A stretch of 64,000 nt of DNA from Axinella damicornis. Taxonomy: Eukaryota; Porifera; Demospongiae; Axinellida; Axinellidae. Where the stretch lies: assembly GCA_963931865.1 (NCBI GenBank), contig OZ007510.1, positions 8,528,993 to 8,592,992 on the forward strand. Direction: 5' to 3'. The translations under genes were made by a program, and so were the position numbers. Numbering within the stretch: the first letter of the stretch is position 1; each line of letters starts with the position of its first letter. Positions 18,293 to 30,639 of the stretch are shown here, in pieces. The notes under the pieces were generated by a model that saw only the letters and a program-made list of their open reading frames with translations, was not told where the DNA came from and searched no databases.

Positions 18293-18442
18293 CCCCCCCC
18301 CCCCACTTAAATCTGACCAGATTTTGGGGTTCGTCCCTCAAAGTCGTCCCTAGGCCCTCTGAAGCCTTTTTGGTCTCTTTTTGGACTGATGAGAAGCCCT
18401 ACAAGTGCATAGGGCCTAAATCAATGGGGCTTAAAGGGTTAA
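17863..18442 (+). mobile_element. piggyBac-like MITE, copy 3 (just 3' of CCZ1)
   Basis: Complete copy with TTAA at both ends and the CCCTTTAA termini, 178 bp after the CCZ1 stop. Contains a long C homopolymer (about 18265-18304) that the other copies lack, so the run expanded after insertion. Confidence 0.85.
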
Positions 18443-19475
18443 CAGTCGCACAAAATTTCAAGTAGTTTTGTTTCCATAGTGCATGGGCTATACATGACAT
18501 ACTCATGCTGTAAAAAATGTATTGTGAGCAGGGCACAACATTCACAATAGTTATTCAGTTTCAAGAGACTTGCAGGTGGTTGGGCATTCAGCAATGCCCA
18601 TTCTCAACATGCATGGGAGTCCGGTCCTCGGAGGGCAGCCATGACCCATTGGCTTCTCTTATAGAGGATGTTGTGCTCATGTAGGTACAGGCTGCTTATA
18701 GTTGTGCAACTTACCCCCTTACAATAATTATAGGCCTTATATAATTCCAGATGCAGGTTCGTACTCTCCAGTTAGGGCTATTTAGCTTTGGATATAATGG
18801 TGTGAAACTCCTTTGCTTGCAATTGCATGTTGCATTAATTATGTGGGTAATGTTGAAAGGCCAGCCGTTTCTACCACTTTAGTATAGCCAGCTGAAACTG
18901 CATGTCTCTGATTGTGGAAAGGCAGCACCAAAGTTAGCTAGCTACCCCAAAACAGTTCAGTTCATTCAGACCTAACATTGTGCTGACCTCGTCAATCCTT
19001 GAGCTGACAGACTGTGCAAAACATTGCAAAGAGCTTATTGCTGAACTAGAAGTGAGAGGGCAGATGCTCACCTACACCATGCACTTTAAAGATGAGTTCT
19101 CTGGGCCACTACACCAGAGATGAGTCCAACTCTGCCAGTTGATAATGTTGATTATGCATAACCATCAAGTTCAACTACTCCCAGAGTAATAGCCAAACTC
19201 CTTCGATCCCTAGCAGAAACTGCCATTGGCACCATCTACTGCAAGCCACCTTCCATCTTGGCCTGCCTCTCTATTCTCTCCTTCCTAGTTTTTGAAAGTA
19301 GCACATGAATTCAGAATTCTAGTGGCACCCCCATCAGGCATAAATGCATGCTGAAAGCCTTCAGCACGCATGCGCGCACAATGTGTCCGTTGCTGCAATT
19401 ATTCCCAATCGCACCCGGGAACGTTAACCCGGATTGTATACAAAAGCAATCGGAATGTGGCGGCTCTCATCGAAC
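18443..19475. other. Intergenic, CCZ1 to gene C
   Basis: No gene assigned. A frame of about 55 codons (18958-19124, QFSSFRPNIVLTSSILELTD...) is open but has no start, partner exon or recognised family. The promoter of gene C should lie at the right end. Confidence 0.5.
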
Positions 19476-22400
19476 ATGAAGTACGTGGTACTGATCCTTT
19501 GCATCTGTGTCTGCAGTTCGGTCTTCCATTGCTGTGCAGGTACTCCAGTCTCCAGGCTAGCCACGGACTAGCTATTAGTATTACAGTTGTGCTATAACAT
19601 GTAGCTAGCTAGCTAGCTGACGAGGAACTAGCTAGCTACATGCAGGGTTCACGTTTTATCCAACTCCTTTAGTTCTGATCTGAAAATAGGGACCGATACC
19701 AACCACAAGGAAGTTATCCTGAGAAGACCTTGTGACGCCGTGGGCACTAGATACGTAGCTAGCTACACATTCTCAGGGCATGCAGCTGGTGAATCTGTTC
19801 CCCTTGTAAACAATTGTGAGGTATAACTATCTGCGTGGAACCCTATAGCAAATTGTTGGACTGGACGTATTTCAGGGAATTAATGCACTTCGATTTCCAA
19901 ACCTTCCTGTAGGTATAGCTATAGTCTTGATTTAGGGTACACAATCACTCAGTCTTGTCCCGGGATTGCCAACGCTGATTTTATTCTTCATGTGAGCACA
20001 TGATACCACAAGTGTGCAAGAAACGTGTGTTGGCCCAACACTGGGGAAAGTTTGCATGTGCTTTCCGCATGCACTGCAATACTTGAAGCATTTGTTATTT
20101 TAACCATTGCATGCCATTGTCATCTGAGTTGCAAGCTACTGACATGGTTTGACGGGATGGTACTACTGTACATGGAGTATTCCAACAATTGAAGTTGCTA
20201 CAATGGCTGGGAAATTTACTTAATAAGGCACAGATATAGCTCATGAGTAATCTATTGCAGTTGCTCTGTCTATCCATATGGTTTGGCAACTGTAAACCAC
20301 CAGATCGTGAGCATGGATACTAGAGTTGGGCAATGCATAATACTTGTATTATCCTGGATGGCATTGTTAAAGTGCAGTCGACAGGTAGATGATATCTGAG
20401 AGTATAAAATACGTGTGCTCTGCATCCATGGTGCTGTCTTTCATGCTCTGCTGTGAAGCTATTTCAATAACCAGGATCATGCATGCGTACTAAGTATCTA
20501 TTTTCTGACGTTCTAAGATTGTTTATGAACATATCCACAGGTGATGAAACCAGTGTATCACCTGTCAGTGGCTTCATTGGATTGAACACTCTCAGAAGAA
20601 AAGCTGTACTGATCTATAATGACCGTGAATCACTGAGTCGGCTGAGGGTCCTCCCATCTATGAACTTCTCATGCAGTGGTACCATCAGTAGGTGGATATT
20701 TGTGGCTTGGAGGCAGAATGGTGACCAGTATCCAAGATTCCAGCTCTGGAGACCTAATGGAACTGACAGATATGAGAGGGTGTATGAGTCAAATACGGAC
20801 AACAGTAGATTTATGACAGTAGATAATTCTGGACTCACTGTCGCAGAATATGTGCCGCCTGCTCCTATACCATTTGAACCTGGTTACGTACTGGGATTGT
20901 ACCAACCTCGCAGTGGTAGCAGGAGACTGAGTGTGACACATGTGAGTGTCCCAGGCAACTTTGGTCATGTCAACTTTGTTGGAGAGACTGATGTGGCAGA
21001 GGTTAACACCAGGCAGTTATCTGCTTTTACTGACTTCCCACTGGTCGCTGTGAACACAAGTAAGAATCACTTGTTCATTTCTGGTAGACTGTATTAACCC
21101 AACATAGTGAAATCAGACTGAGTGTGGTACATGTGTCATGTCTGGATTTGGTCTTATCAGCTTTATTGGGCAGACTGGTGTGGCAGAGTTTAACACGGGG
21201 AATTATCTGCTTCTAGTGACTTCCCACTGGTCACTGTGAATGCAGATAAGGTTGGTGGGTCCTGTTTGTCTTTTGTCATTTCTACAGCTAGGCTCCATCA
21301 TCCTTATGGTATATATACCAGTGCTTGTGGATACGTACTATGGGATCAAACTTTACGTCTAGTATTCGATGGGTGTTTTGAAACCGTTTTCCAGTAATCA
21401 TAACATACCTACCTCTTCAACACATCCCATCAGGCCCATTGTCATGATTGTATTTTTGTTCCTCTAGCTGTCCCCCAGTGTGTGCAGGGCTTTCTTAATG
21501 AGGAGGCACTCAGGATAGCTGCGGACATGTATGCTACTGATAATTCCTACAATGTTACAGCTCATGAGCGCCAGCAGCGTATCATCCCTGGTATCCGTTT
21601 CACCTGCACTGGAATGCTAACCAAGTGGATAATTGGTGCCCAGAGAACACTGACACAAACTACCAACCATGTCCAACTTCAGATCTGGAGGCGAATGTAC
21701 TCAGCAAGCATCATGTTTGACAGAACGAACTTCAGTAACATCACAAGTTTGAATGCTACTGATGACCTAAATGTGTACGAATATGTCCCAAACCCACCAC
21801 TGCAGTTCCAAGCTGATGATTTCCTGGGATTGTTTGAACCTCCCAGTGCTGACACTCTGGCAGTGGTGTACTACCAGGAGGGGGGTGGTCCACGGAATTA
21901 TGCAAGGTCTCAAAGTTTTCCAATGACCAGCTATATTATTGGTCGGGGAATAGATAATGATGTACCATTGGTGGCTGTGGAATTAGAATTCAATGGTAAG
22001 TAGACCACATACAAGAATTAATGACACATGCGTGGATTTCAGAATGGTATTTTGATTATACTTAGGAGGAAATGCTGGAAACTGCACAGAAGGATTCATT
22101 GGCAGAGAGAGGTTGGTTGAAGAAGCACTTTTGATTGGAGATTTTGCGTGCACATACAGCCAGCAAACGATAATTCCAGATATTAATTTCACAACAAGTG
22201 GGTCTGTTGTGAGGTTGACATTTGCTGCACAGTATAGAGCGTCTGCTACGCAGTACCCTGAATTGCAAGTATGGCGAAACATGACTGGTACATTTGTGAA
22301 AGTTGGAAACACTAGCAACACGGAACCAATTCAAACTGCCTATCTGAATGTGTATGAGTATGTTCTGGACCCTCCCCTGCCAGTGCTGGCTGGTGATGTG

Positions 22401-23925
22401 TTAGGAATATGCCAACCACCTGAGGATGAGAGTCGAGTTCATCTCACATTCCTGAGGGATACTGGCCCTGTCAATTGGTATAGAGATTCTGCAACTGGGC
22501 CACTGGACCACTTTGTGATCGACACTCAATCACAGAGGAACATGCTTCCCCTTGTTGCAGTGACTTTTGAACCAGATGGTGAGTTAGCGTTACCAACAAC
22601 AATTTGCTGATAGGGTTTAGTGAACAGGGAGTATCGCCATGGAGTGTAGGTTTCATGTAGTGAATAATGTTTCGTTAGTCTAGCTGGGTGGTTGCATATG
22701 ACTTCATATAGCTCCGGAGTGTTGCAGGTCAATAAAATGGCATTGCATGTGATAATATGATGCACCCTATATCCACATAGCATTTGAAATTGGAGGCGGG
22801 TTGAAGGCCTGAGAATGAGATGATGCACACTATTGTGCTGTGAAACTGTGATTTCCTTGGAAGAAACATAGACTGATCTGTGTGAGCTGGGTGGGTGGGA
22901 TTGGGGGGTTCTGTTACAGGGTGACAGGATGAACATGGGTTTGTTTGGGCTTGACTGTAGAAAGTCATTGTAGTTGCAACCATGCAGGTAGACTATAGGC
23001 CATTACTACCATTTTCAGCCAAGTAAAATAGTTTCCCATGATCTCCGTATGTGCACTCATCAGCTGGCGTGTGCAATGTTTAATTACAGCTGCATGTTTA
23101 TTAACAATAATGATATTAAATTTGCCAGCTATGTTTAGTATTTCACGGGACTTCCCAGCTCTATTGTCCACAATTATGGTCGTTGTTGTGGAATGATTTG
23201 TTGTCAGGCAAAGGTACTGAAACCTTGGTATGAATGTTTGCTTGTGACAACGTTCATATATTGTCCTCTCCGTTAGAACTTCAAACTTTCTCTGCATAAC
23301 CCTGCCTGTGAAAATTCACATAACAACTGAGCATCTTAAACTAAGATTCCACTGTCTGGGTTACCATTACTGTTCCAGGTGTGAAGGTGGACTCTTGTGC
23401 TCCAGATGTTAATTAGTCCTGATCCTAGTCCACAGCCATCTGTAGGATTGTGGCGGCACCAGGGGAATGCACATGGAAAGGTTAATTTTAATCATGCTTT
23501 TCTTTAACTCTTTCCCAGCCACTACCCCTCCTGGTAGTCCACTCAGCATGGCAGCCATTATTGGGCCAATTGCAGCCTCAGTCCTGGTGATCTTTACCAT
23601 TGTGGTGATTGTATCAGACGTTATGCTTATAAGGCATTCGCATTCCAAAGAAACAGCTGGAGAACTGTATGAAACACCGGTTGATGCTGGTATGGAAGAG
23701 AATGAGATGTACAAAACGAACAAGAACAATCAGACACAACACATTGTCACAACTGCAAATGAAGCCTATGACTGTCTACAGAATGACTACATGCCCACTG
23801 CAGCGAATATCCCGACTGTTCAGAACAAGGCTTACGGTGTGAGTGAAACAGCAGTGAATTCTGATACAGAGGAACAGGTTAATGTGGATGAGATATACGT
23901 TTTTATGAACAACTCAACTAGCTAG
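19476..23925 (+). CDS. Receptor gene C: three-domain type I membrane protein with tyrosine-rich tail
   Basis: Exons 19476-19539, 20541-21059, 21468-21995, 22066-22578, 23519-23925; every intron is phase 1; 676 residues. Exon 1 is a signal peptide (KYVVLILCICVCSSVF). Exons 2-4 each encode one homologous extracellular domain (about residues 22-194, 195-370, 371-541). Shared pattern: a small-residue strand with FSCSGTISRW / FTCTGMLTKW / FTTSGSVVRL, an LQIWR-type strand, YEYVxxPPLPF, GDxLGLYQPP, and a closing PLVAVE strand, suggesting a beta-sandwich. Exon 5 gives a short stalk, a membrane helix (about 552-577) and a 100-residue tail with LYETP, NEAYDCL, NKAYGV and IYVFMNN. Several NxS/T sites occur in the ectodomain. 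I do not recognise the domain as a named family; adhesion or recognition receptor is inference. Apparently intact. Confidence 0.85.
19925..20225 (+). repeat. Duplicated segment in gene C intron 1 (copy also upstream of F)
   Basis: Shares long near-identical runs with 37930-38215, e.g. GGGATTGCCAA, AAGAAACGTGTGTTG, CCCAACACTGGGGAAAGTTTG and GCTGGGAAATTTACTT. Likely carried along during duplication of the receptor array, or a dispersed repeat. Confidence 0.75.
21105..21247 (+). pseudogene. Degenerate duplicate of the 3' end of gene C exon 2
   Basis: Within intron 2 of gene C, sequence resembling the end of the first-domain exon recurs: the ACTGAGTGTG...CATGTG strand, a GGGCAGACTGGTGTGGCAGAG stretch, TTATCTGCTT and GACTTCCCACTGGTCACTG. 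The reading frame is broken. It is a partial tandem duplicate of coding sequence left in the intron. Confidence 0.7.
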
Positions 23926-24734
23926 TCATTGTTAGCATAATAGAATGCGTGCACACTCAGTCTGTATGTTTGTACAAATAACCCAAGTGGTAGTTAGCTC
24001 AGTGTTATGACTGCACAGTTTGACAGCACATTATAATATAGCCCTCCTATTGAGCCTTGATATTGAAGTTGTTCCACTTGCCACTATTCTTTCTCTGTGT
24101 TGCTGTCCTTTAGTGATCAAACACAAAGGTTGGTATGTTCACACAGTGTGGGGGTAGGTGGGATGGTGAGATTATAATCAAATCGCAAGTGCATGTTTAT
24201 ACTTTAAGATCTGCACTGCAAACTAAACTTTGCAGCTATAGGTCAATTTTCAGCAGGATAGGCTCTAAAAATTATTATCTGTGCAGATGCATTGAGGGAA
24301 AAACAATCTTCTGTTTCATCTTGAATATATCGGCCAATATATAATTATATCTTCCGAGATGAAAGGACACCAAACACCAAACATAGCTATAGCTGTGTGG
24401 AATTTTTGAGACCTGGAATTCATGGAAAGAGAAGCCACGTCCATGTTCTTTGTTTGGGGGGAAAAGTGATGATGGTTGGTAACAAGAGCCCATTCTTCTG
24501 CGACAAAATGATGGTCAGTTTATAATAATGCTACATGTATGAATATGGCAACATATTATATGTCATACATGTATGCGGTACTCCAAAAGCGATTGAACGT
24601 CATATGTAATTCAATCTTTTAATTTTAGTGGTATTCTGGTATGATGCAATCCAATTATGGCTGATTGCTTAATCCAATATTGTCATTCACACTACCAAAG
24701 TCTAATCTCTGCATGTAATTAACTAGGATGCACA
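23926..24734. other. 3' flank of gene C
   Basis: 3' UTR and intergenic DNA; no ORF of interest and no RNA gene seen. Confidence 0.5.
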
Positions 24735-25346
24735 TTAAGGCAGTGGCGGATCCAGGGGGGGGGGGGGGGGGGGGGGGGCAGGGGGGCCGGTGCCCCCCCC
24801 CCCCCCCCCGGCTAGAGAAATAAAATTTTTTATATAGCTAGCTGCCGCTACGTTGCAACTCCTGGCCTGGCGCCATGGCCTCCTCGGCTCGCAATATCGT
24901 GCGTTGCCTGGAACCGAACGGCTTGGGAACGAGACCACGATCTAGTATACCCCTCCGTGTACGTACGTATTACATTCGTGAGCGAAATAAGCAAGGCAGA
25001 AGCTCATGGCGGCCCTGGGACCTGCAATCCTCGTACATCTGGAACTTGCAGTGCAAAGCGTGAAGGTGCCACGTAACGAGAGCCCATCTTGAGAAGTGAA
25101 AAATGAAGGCGAAAAATTTTTTCCGCGCTTCGCGTGGACTGATCGGCGCTACGCGCCTCTATATACACTGCCTCCGGCAGGCCTGTATCCGCCCCTGAAG
25201 GTAGCTTTATACCTTTACCGTTAGGGTACCTTTAACCGCTAGGGCCCCTAACGGTAAATAGTTTGGTTCCCAGACCCTTCTGCGTTTCGTTTCCGGGGAG
25301 GGCGGGGCGGGCGGGCGAAAACGGTAAAGGTATAATGCTACCTTAA
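24735..25346. mobile_element. TTAA-flanked MITE interrupted by a CAGTGGCGGAT element
   Basis: Outer element: TTAA then GGTAGC...TTATACCTTTACCGTT at one end and its inverse (GGTAAAGGTATAATGCTACC then TTAA) at the other. Inner element: 24741-25197, termini CAGTGGCGGATCCAGG and CCTGTATCCGCCCCTG (inverted), flanked by AAGG on both sides. The inner one carries long G and C runs. It is a relative of the elements at 27711 and 39832. Confidence 0.75.
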
Positions 25347-25360
25347 ACTAGCTAGCTGCA

Positions 25361-25450
25361 TAACCTCGTTCTCAGGCTCCTCCCCAGCTTTTTGTTGCAT
25401 ACCGTACAATATGTGACAAAAAGTTGGGGAGGAGCCTGGGAACGAGGCTA
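25361..25450. mobile_element. Foldback element upstream of gene D
   Basis: TAACCTCGTTCTCAGGCTCC ... GGAGCCTGGGAACGAGGCTA; inner stem CTCCCCAGCTTTTTG and inverse. Confidence 0.7.
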
Positions 25451-26007
25451 GCTGGTGACTCATGTGACTGAAGCTATGCATTTTCAGAAAATCGCTTTTA
25501 GAGCAGTCTTCATACTCAAATCAGCATAAAACCACCAGGAACTACTATTGCGGCGTAGCTACTTTAATAGCTTCGTTCTCAGGCCGTCGACGTTCGCACA
25601 TGTCCGAAGTAAAGCAGTGTTGAGCAGCGTCGTCTATACTCTCGGTTCAAAGGTCACGTATGCGCAGCCCCACCGATCCCCCAAAAACCCCGGAGCTGGA
25701 GAAACCTTGCGCGTTCACACTTGATTTTCGCAGGCACTCTCTGTGTCAGTAACTGTAGCTGTGGGAGCCATGCAGCTGGTGACGTCTGTCCTTCTCTGGA
25801 GCGCCGTACTATCACTGGCACCAGTTCCAGCTGTCGGCGACTCAACTAGCCCAGGTACACGCTTCATTCATAATCATTTGCATCATGAACGGACATAGCT
25901 AACTCTGCGCACTTAAGCCTTAAGGACAGCACATGCCATGACCATAAAATCCACTTTCACCATTATTAGTGTTTGTCATTGTATATATTGATCTGCATCG
26001 CAATTGG

Positions 26008-26263
26008 ACTACTGAATCCACCTGCTAAAGCGGCTAGCTCATTTTTTCGATATCGATGAGCCTGAGGTAATCAGCACTGGCCGCAGTCTGGCTGTAATAT
26101 AGGACCAATAACCACTTCGAAAACAAATTGAAGTGGTTATTGGTCTGGTAGGAACTAGGGCGATTGGTTAGGGTATATATTAATATACAGCCAGGGCCAG
26201 TGCTGATTACCTCAGGCTCATCGGAAAAATGAGCTAGCCGCTTTAGCAGGTGGATTCAGTAGT
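26008..26263. mobile_element. Long-inverted-repeat MITE in gene D intron 1
   Basis: Arms of roughly 90 bp from ACTACTGAATCCACCTGC to the GCACTGGC region repeat in inverse at the other end. In the middle is a perfect 15-bp stem (26104-26118 with 26130-26144, ACCAATAACCACTTC and inverse). No coding capacity. Confidence 0.75.
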
Positions 26264-26650
26264 GTAACGAAATGGTAAGAGAATGAAAGTAGTTACTCCC
26301 TATTATGGTGAAACATTAGCCAACAGATGCATGGATGCATATCAACATTATACCGGTGAGTACCATGCGCATATATACTACGTTAACCGTATCGTATGTA
26401 CTTCAGCTAGAGACAAGTGTCTGGCCTTGCTTTCGAGGAAAGATTGGTTCTTTATGAATTCAGAGGGGTGACTCTTAATTTGGAATGATAGACATGTTTG
26501 TCCATTCTCTTCAAGGTACTTCCCATGCAGTTACGTACGCATATGCATCCATGCATCTGCTTTAACATTATTATGGCTACATTAGTTTACTTCAGTGGGA
26601 TTTCACTACGTGCAGAAGGCAACCCAACTGTATGCTGCTTCCCGGGGGGC

Positions 26651-26692
<42 letters not shown>
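26651..26692 (+). repeat. G homopolymer in gene D intron 1
   Basis: About 40 consecutive G, preceded by GGGGGGCCC. Confidence 0.95.
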
Positions 26693-26693
<1 letters not shown>

Positions 26694-27710
26694 TTATACA
26701 AAGGAAAACAATAATGATATGGCCAATTATATCCAACAGCACACCATCTGTTGAATAGAAAATATATATGGCACTAGAAAGCTTAAGTCCTCTCAGAAGC
26801 ATGCCACATATTATGTGTCCTATTAAAAGCTTTTCGAAAAAGAACTAGAGGACATTCCAATGGCATATGTATGTACACTGTATAACGGTTTTAGCCCAGT
26901 TTCTCAGTTATTTCAGTAACGATAACTGAAACTGGGTTAAAAATAAAACATTTCGCTTTTAGTGTGATACATGATCTATAAAGCTTCCCAATGCTTTTAT
27001 AGGCTACAAAATAGTCCCTTGCATGGAAAGCTTTGAAGAGGACATTCCTGCAGTGGCATATTACAGTAACTATGACTAACCAATCACTATTGCATGTACA
27101 TTGTGCCACCATGTCATGTGGTGTAACACTGTTACCCGACGCAGTGGCTTGCATGGGTCAAATTGGACAAGCACTGGCCTGCCATGCAGAGTGGGCATAT
27201 CTGTGTTTTGCAGTGTTATCTTCGATTCAGCTTTGCAGGCATATACTGATTCACTATCACTGCAAAAAATGTGTATAGTTGTTTTTACTCCTTAGTGGTT
27301 ACCTGAATTGCAGAGGTTGACATCTGGGTATGTAGGTAGGAGTTAGGCCTCAAAGTGGTGATTTGTTGCTTACTATGAACTTTTACATTCCGTACAAATT
27401 GTGAGGTCTTTTATCTACATGAAAACACTACTTGTATATTTCATGCTTGATATGCTTTCGTTAACCTAATGCAATATCTACTCACACATGTAATAAGTTT
27501 GGGCTACTCCCTTGTAGGACAGGCAACTGAGCATAATTTAGCAGAAATACTTCAATTTGCAACTACAGCAACCAATATCTTGGTTAAATCAACCAACTTC
27601 TTTTTAGAGTGACGTACATATAGTGTATACATGTAGCTAGCTATTTTGTGATGTTCTGCATCATGATCCATTAGTCTACATATCCACAGGTGAAGAAAGC
27701 AGTGCCTCAC

Positions 27711-28318
27711 CAGTGGCGGATCTAGAAATTTTGAAAGGGGGGTTCAGCAGGTTGGTTGGCACATAGACAGCGCACCGCCGAAGGTGGTGCGCAGAGCCGC
27801 GAAGCGGCGATCAGTCCGCGCGAAGCGCGGAAAAATTTTTTTACGTGTTCTTTTTAGCGATCAGGAAGCGCTCTCGTAGCATCTCTGCGCATTCTGGACA
27901 CGTTCCCAGACGCAAAGAAGATCGCTTAAGTAACCAGTAAGTATCGATGTGTGGGGCTGTTAGCTTCCTTCTTTTCATCGTCGACGGATTACAACCACGT
28001 ACGTGGACAGTACAGTCGATTGAACACTGCGTTATTGCTTTATTTTCTAATTATACGTATATACAGAAACAAAAAATAATTGATGTAAAATTAAGATTGT
28101 GTTTTGCGTAGCAAGCGTAAACCTAGCTAGCTAAAGACTATGTCTGCCTTCAGGCTTTCAGCCCGCGAACGGTCAAGGTAGGTAAGTTGCTCTTACATTT
28201 CAAACATGCAGCTTGCTTTTCTGCCTTGAGTGTACGGTCTGAGTCAAATACATTTTTTGGTTCTCCTTGAAAGGGGGGTTCCATGGAACCCTCGGAACCC
28301 CCTCTGGATCCGCTACTG
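27711..28318. mobile_element. CAGTGGCGGAT element inserted in gene D exon 2
   Basis: Inverted ends CAGTGGCGGATC / GATCCGCTACTG, flanked by CTCAC duplicates (27706-27710, 28319-28323). Removing it restores continuity with paralogues C and F (AGTG-TCACC-TGTCAGTGG). It brings an in-frame stop about 25 codons after the exon start. Non-coding; 608 bp. Confidence 0.85.
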
Positions 28319-29900
28319 CTCACCTGTCAGTGGTTTCATTGGATTGAACACTCTCAGAAGAAAAGCTGTACAGATTTATAGTGATACTGAATCACTGAGT
28401 CGGCAGCTGAGGGTCCTCCCGTCTATGAACTTCTCATGCAGTGGTACCATCAGTAGGTGGACATTTGTGGCTTGGAGCCGGAATGGGGACCAGTACCCAA
28501 GATTCCAGCTCTGGAGACCTGATGGAACTGACAGATATCAGAGGGTGTATGAGTCAAATACGGATAGCTGTAGATTTATGACATTAGATAATTCTGGACT
28601 CACTATCGCAGAATATGTGCCACCTGATCCTGTACCATTTCAAGTTGGTGATGTACTGGGATTGTACCAACCTGACAGTGATAGCAGGAGACTGAGTGTG
28701 ACACATGTGAGTGTCCCAGGCAATTTTGGTCATGTCAACTTTGTTGGACAGACTGATGAGGCAGATATTGACACTGAGGAATTATCTGCTTTGAATGACT
28801 TCCCAGTGGTCACTGTGAATACAAGTAAGAATCATTTCTGGTGGGCTACATTAACCCTGGCCATTTCTGCATGTACAAGTGTCCTACTAGGTAACCTACT
28901 AGTATTTGGTTTCTATATAGCAGGGTTTACTTCTTCCAGTGCTACCTTGGGATTAGGTACTTCTCAAGACATTCCTTCAGGCCCTCCTATTATACTGTGT
29001 GCTTATATTTTGATCTTCTAGCTGCCCCCCAGTGTGTGCAGGGCTTTCTTAATGAGGAGGCTCTCAGGATAGCTGTGGATGTGTATGGAACCAGTCTCAC
29101 AACTCATGAGAGTCAGCAGCGTATCATCCCTGGTATCCGCTTCACCTGCACTGCAATGCTAAACAAGTGGATAATTGGTGCCCAGAGAACACTGACACAA
29201 ACTACCAACCACCTCCAACTTCAGATCTGGAGGCAAAGAAGTTCTACCAGCAACACATTTGACAGAATTAACTTCAGTGACATCACTGATCTGAATGCTA
29301 CTGATGACCTGAATGTGTATGAATACATCCCAAACCCACCACTGCAGTTCCAAACAAATGATTTCCTGGGATTGTTTCAGCCTCCCAGTACTGACACTCA
29401 AGTGGTGGTGTACTATCAGGAGGGAGGTGGTCCACAGAATTATGTACGTTCTAATCGAAATTCAGCTTTGTCGAGTTTTGATAGAAATAATTGGAGAGTT
29501 GTCACTGATCGAGAACTACCATTAGTGGCTGTTGAAGTTAATGGTAAGCCATACCAATGAAACGTTTCTAACTATGTTATTCCACAGTCTGATTTATTGT
29601 CCTTCATTTAGGAGGTAGTGCCAGAGACTGCACTGAAGGATTCATCAGCAGAGAGAGGTTGGTTGAAGAAGCATTCTTGATCAGGGATTTTACATACGCG
29701 TACAGCCAGCAAACCATAATTCCAGATATTAATTTCACAACAAGTGGATCTCTTATGAGGTTGACAGTTGCTGCACAGTATAGAGCATCTGCTACACAGT
29801 ACCCTGAATTGCAAGTATGGCGAAACATGACTGGTACATTTGTGAAAGTTGGAAACACTAGCAACACAGAGCCAATTCAAACTGCCTATCTGAATGTGTA

Positions 29901-30341
29901 CACTGTAAAAGGAGAAGGGTTGTTTTAACCAGGCTGTGGTCACCTCAGTTGCATCTCAGTGCCTCCTTGGTGATCAAGGAATGAGAACACAAGTGCAACC
30001 TACCTTGATCTTGTTAGTAGCTATTGGATAGGAAAACCTAGTAACTAGGCCTGTTAAGATATCCTAGGTCAAGTTTCTTATAGAAGTGTATGCAGCTGCT
30101 CTTCCAAACAATGTGCATTCAAGCAGATCATTTACACTGCTTGACCACTATAGGTCCTCCAGCAGACATACAAATGGGTAAACAATTAAGCAAGGTCACA
30201 TATCTATAACTATGAAGTGAAGCTACACAACATTTGTGGCCGTGGGTACATTCTTTGACCACCACAGTGGAGGAGGCATTGAGATGCAACTATGGTGACC
30301 AGAGCCTGCATAGTTAAAACAACCCTTTTCCTTTTACAGTG
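29901..30341. mobile_element. TA-flanked MITE inserted in gene D exon 4
   Basis: Inverted ends CACTGTAAAAGG / CCTTTTACAGTG, extended by AAGGGTTGTTTTAAC and its inverse; TA at each side (29899-29900, 30342-30343). Paralogues C and F have uninterrupted AATGTGTATGAGTATG here. The ends look like intron borders (T|GTAAAA and TTTTACAG|). Relatives make up the palindrome near 37.1-37.5 kb. Confidence 0.85.
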
Positions 30342-30601
30342 TATGAGTATGTCCTAGACCCTCCCCTGCCAGTGCTGGCTGGTGATGTGTTAGGAATATA
30401 CCAACCACCTGAGAATGAGAGTCGAGTTCATCTCACATTCCTGAGGGATATTGGTCCTGTCAATTGGTATAGAGATTCTGCTACTGGACCACTGGACACC
30501 TTCGTGATTGACACTCAATCACAGAGGAACATGCTTCCTCTTGTTGCAGTGACTTTTGAACCAGATGGTGAGCTAATGCCATCCTAGATGTATAGCATGC
30601 T

Positions 30602-30603
<2 letters not shown>

Positions 30604-30639
<36 letters not shown>
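30604..30639 (+). repeat. (ATCT)n microsatellite in gene D intron 4
   Basis: About nine ATCT units. Confidence 0.95.

Noticed and set aside
22526..23297. Minus-strand frames opposite gene C intron 4
   Set aside because: No homology or splice structure; antisense to receptor gene.
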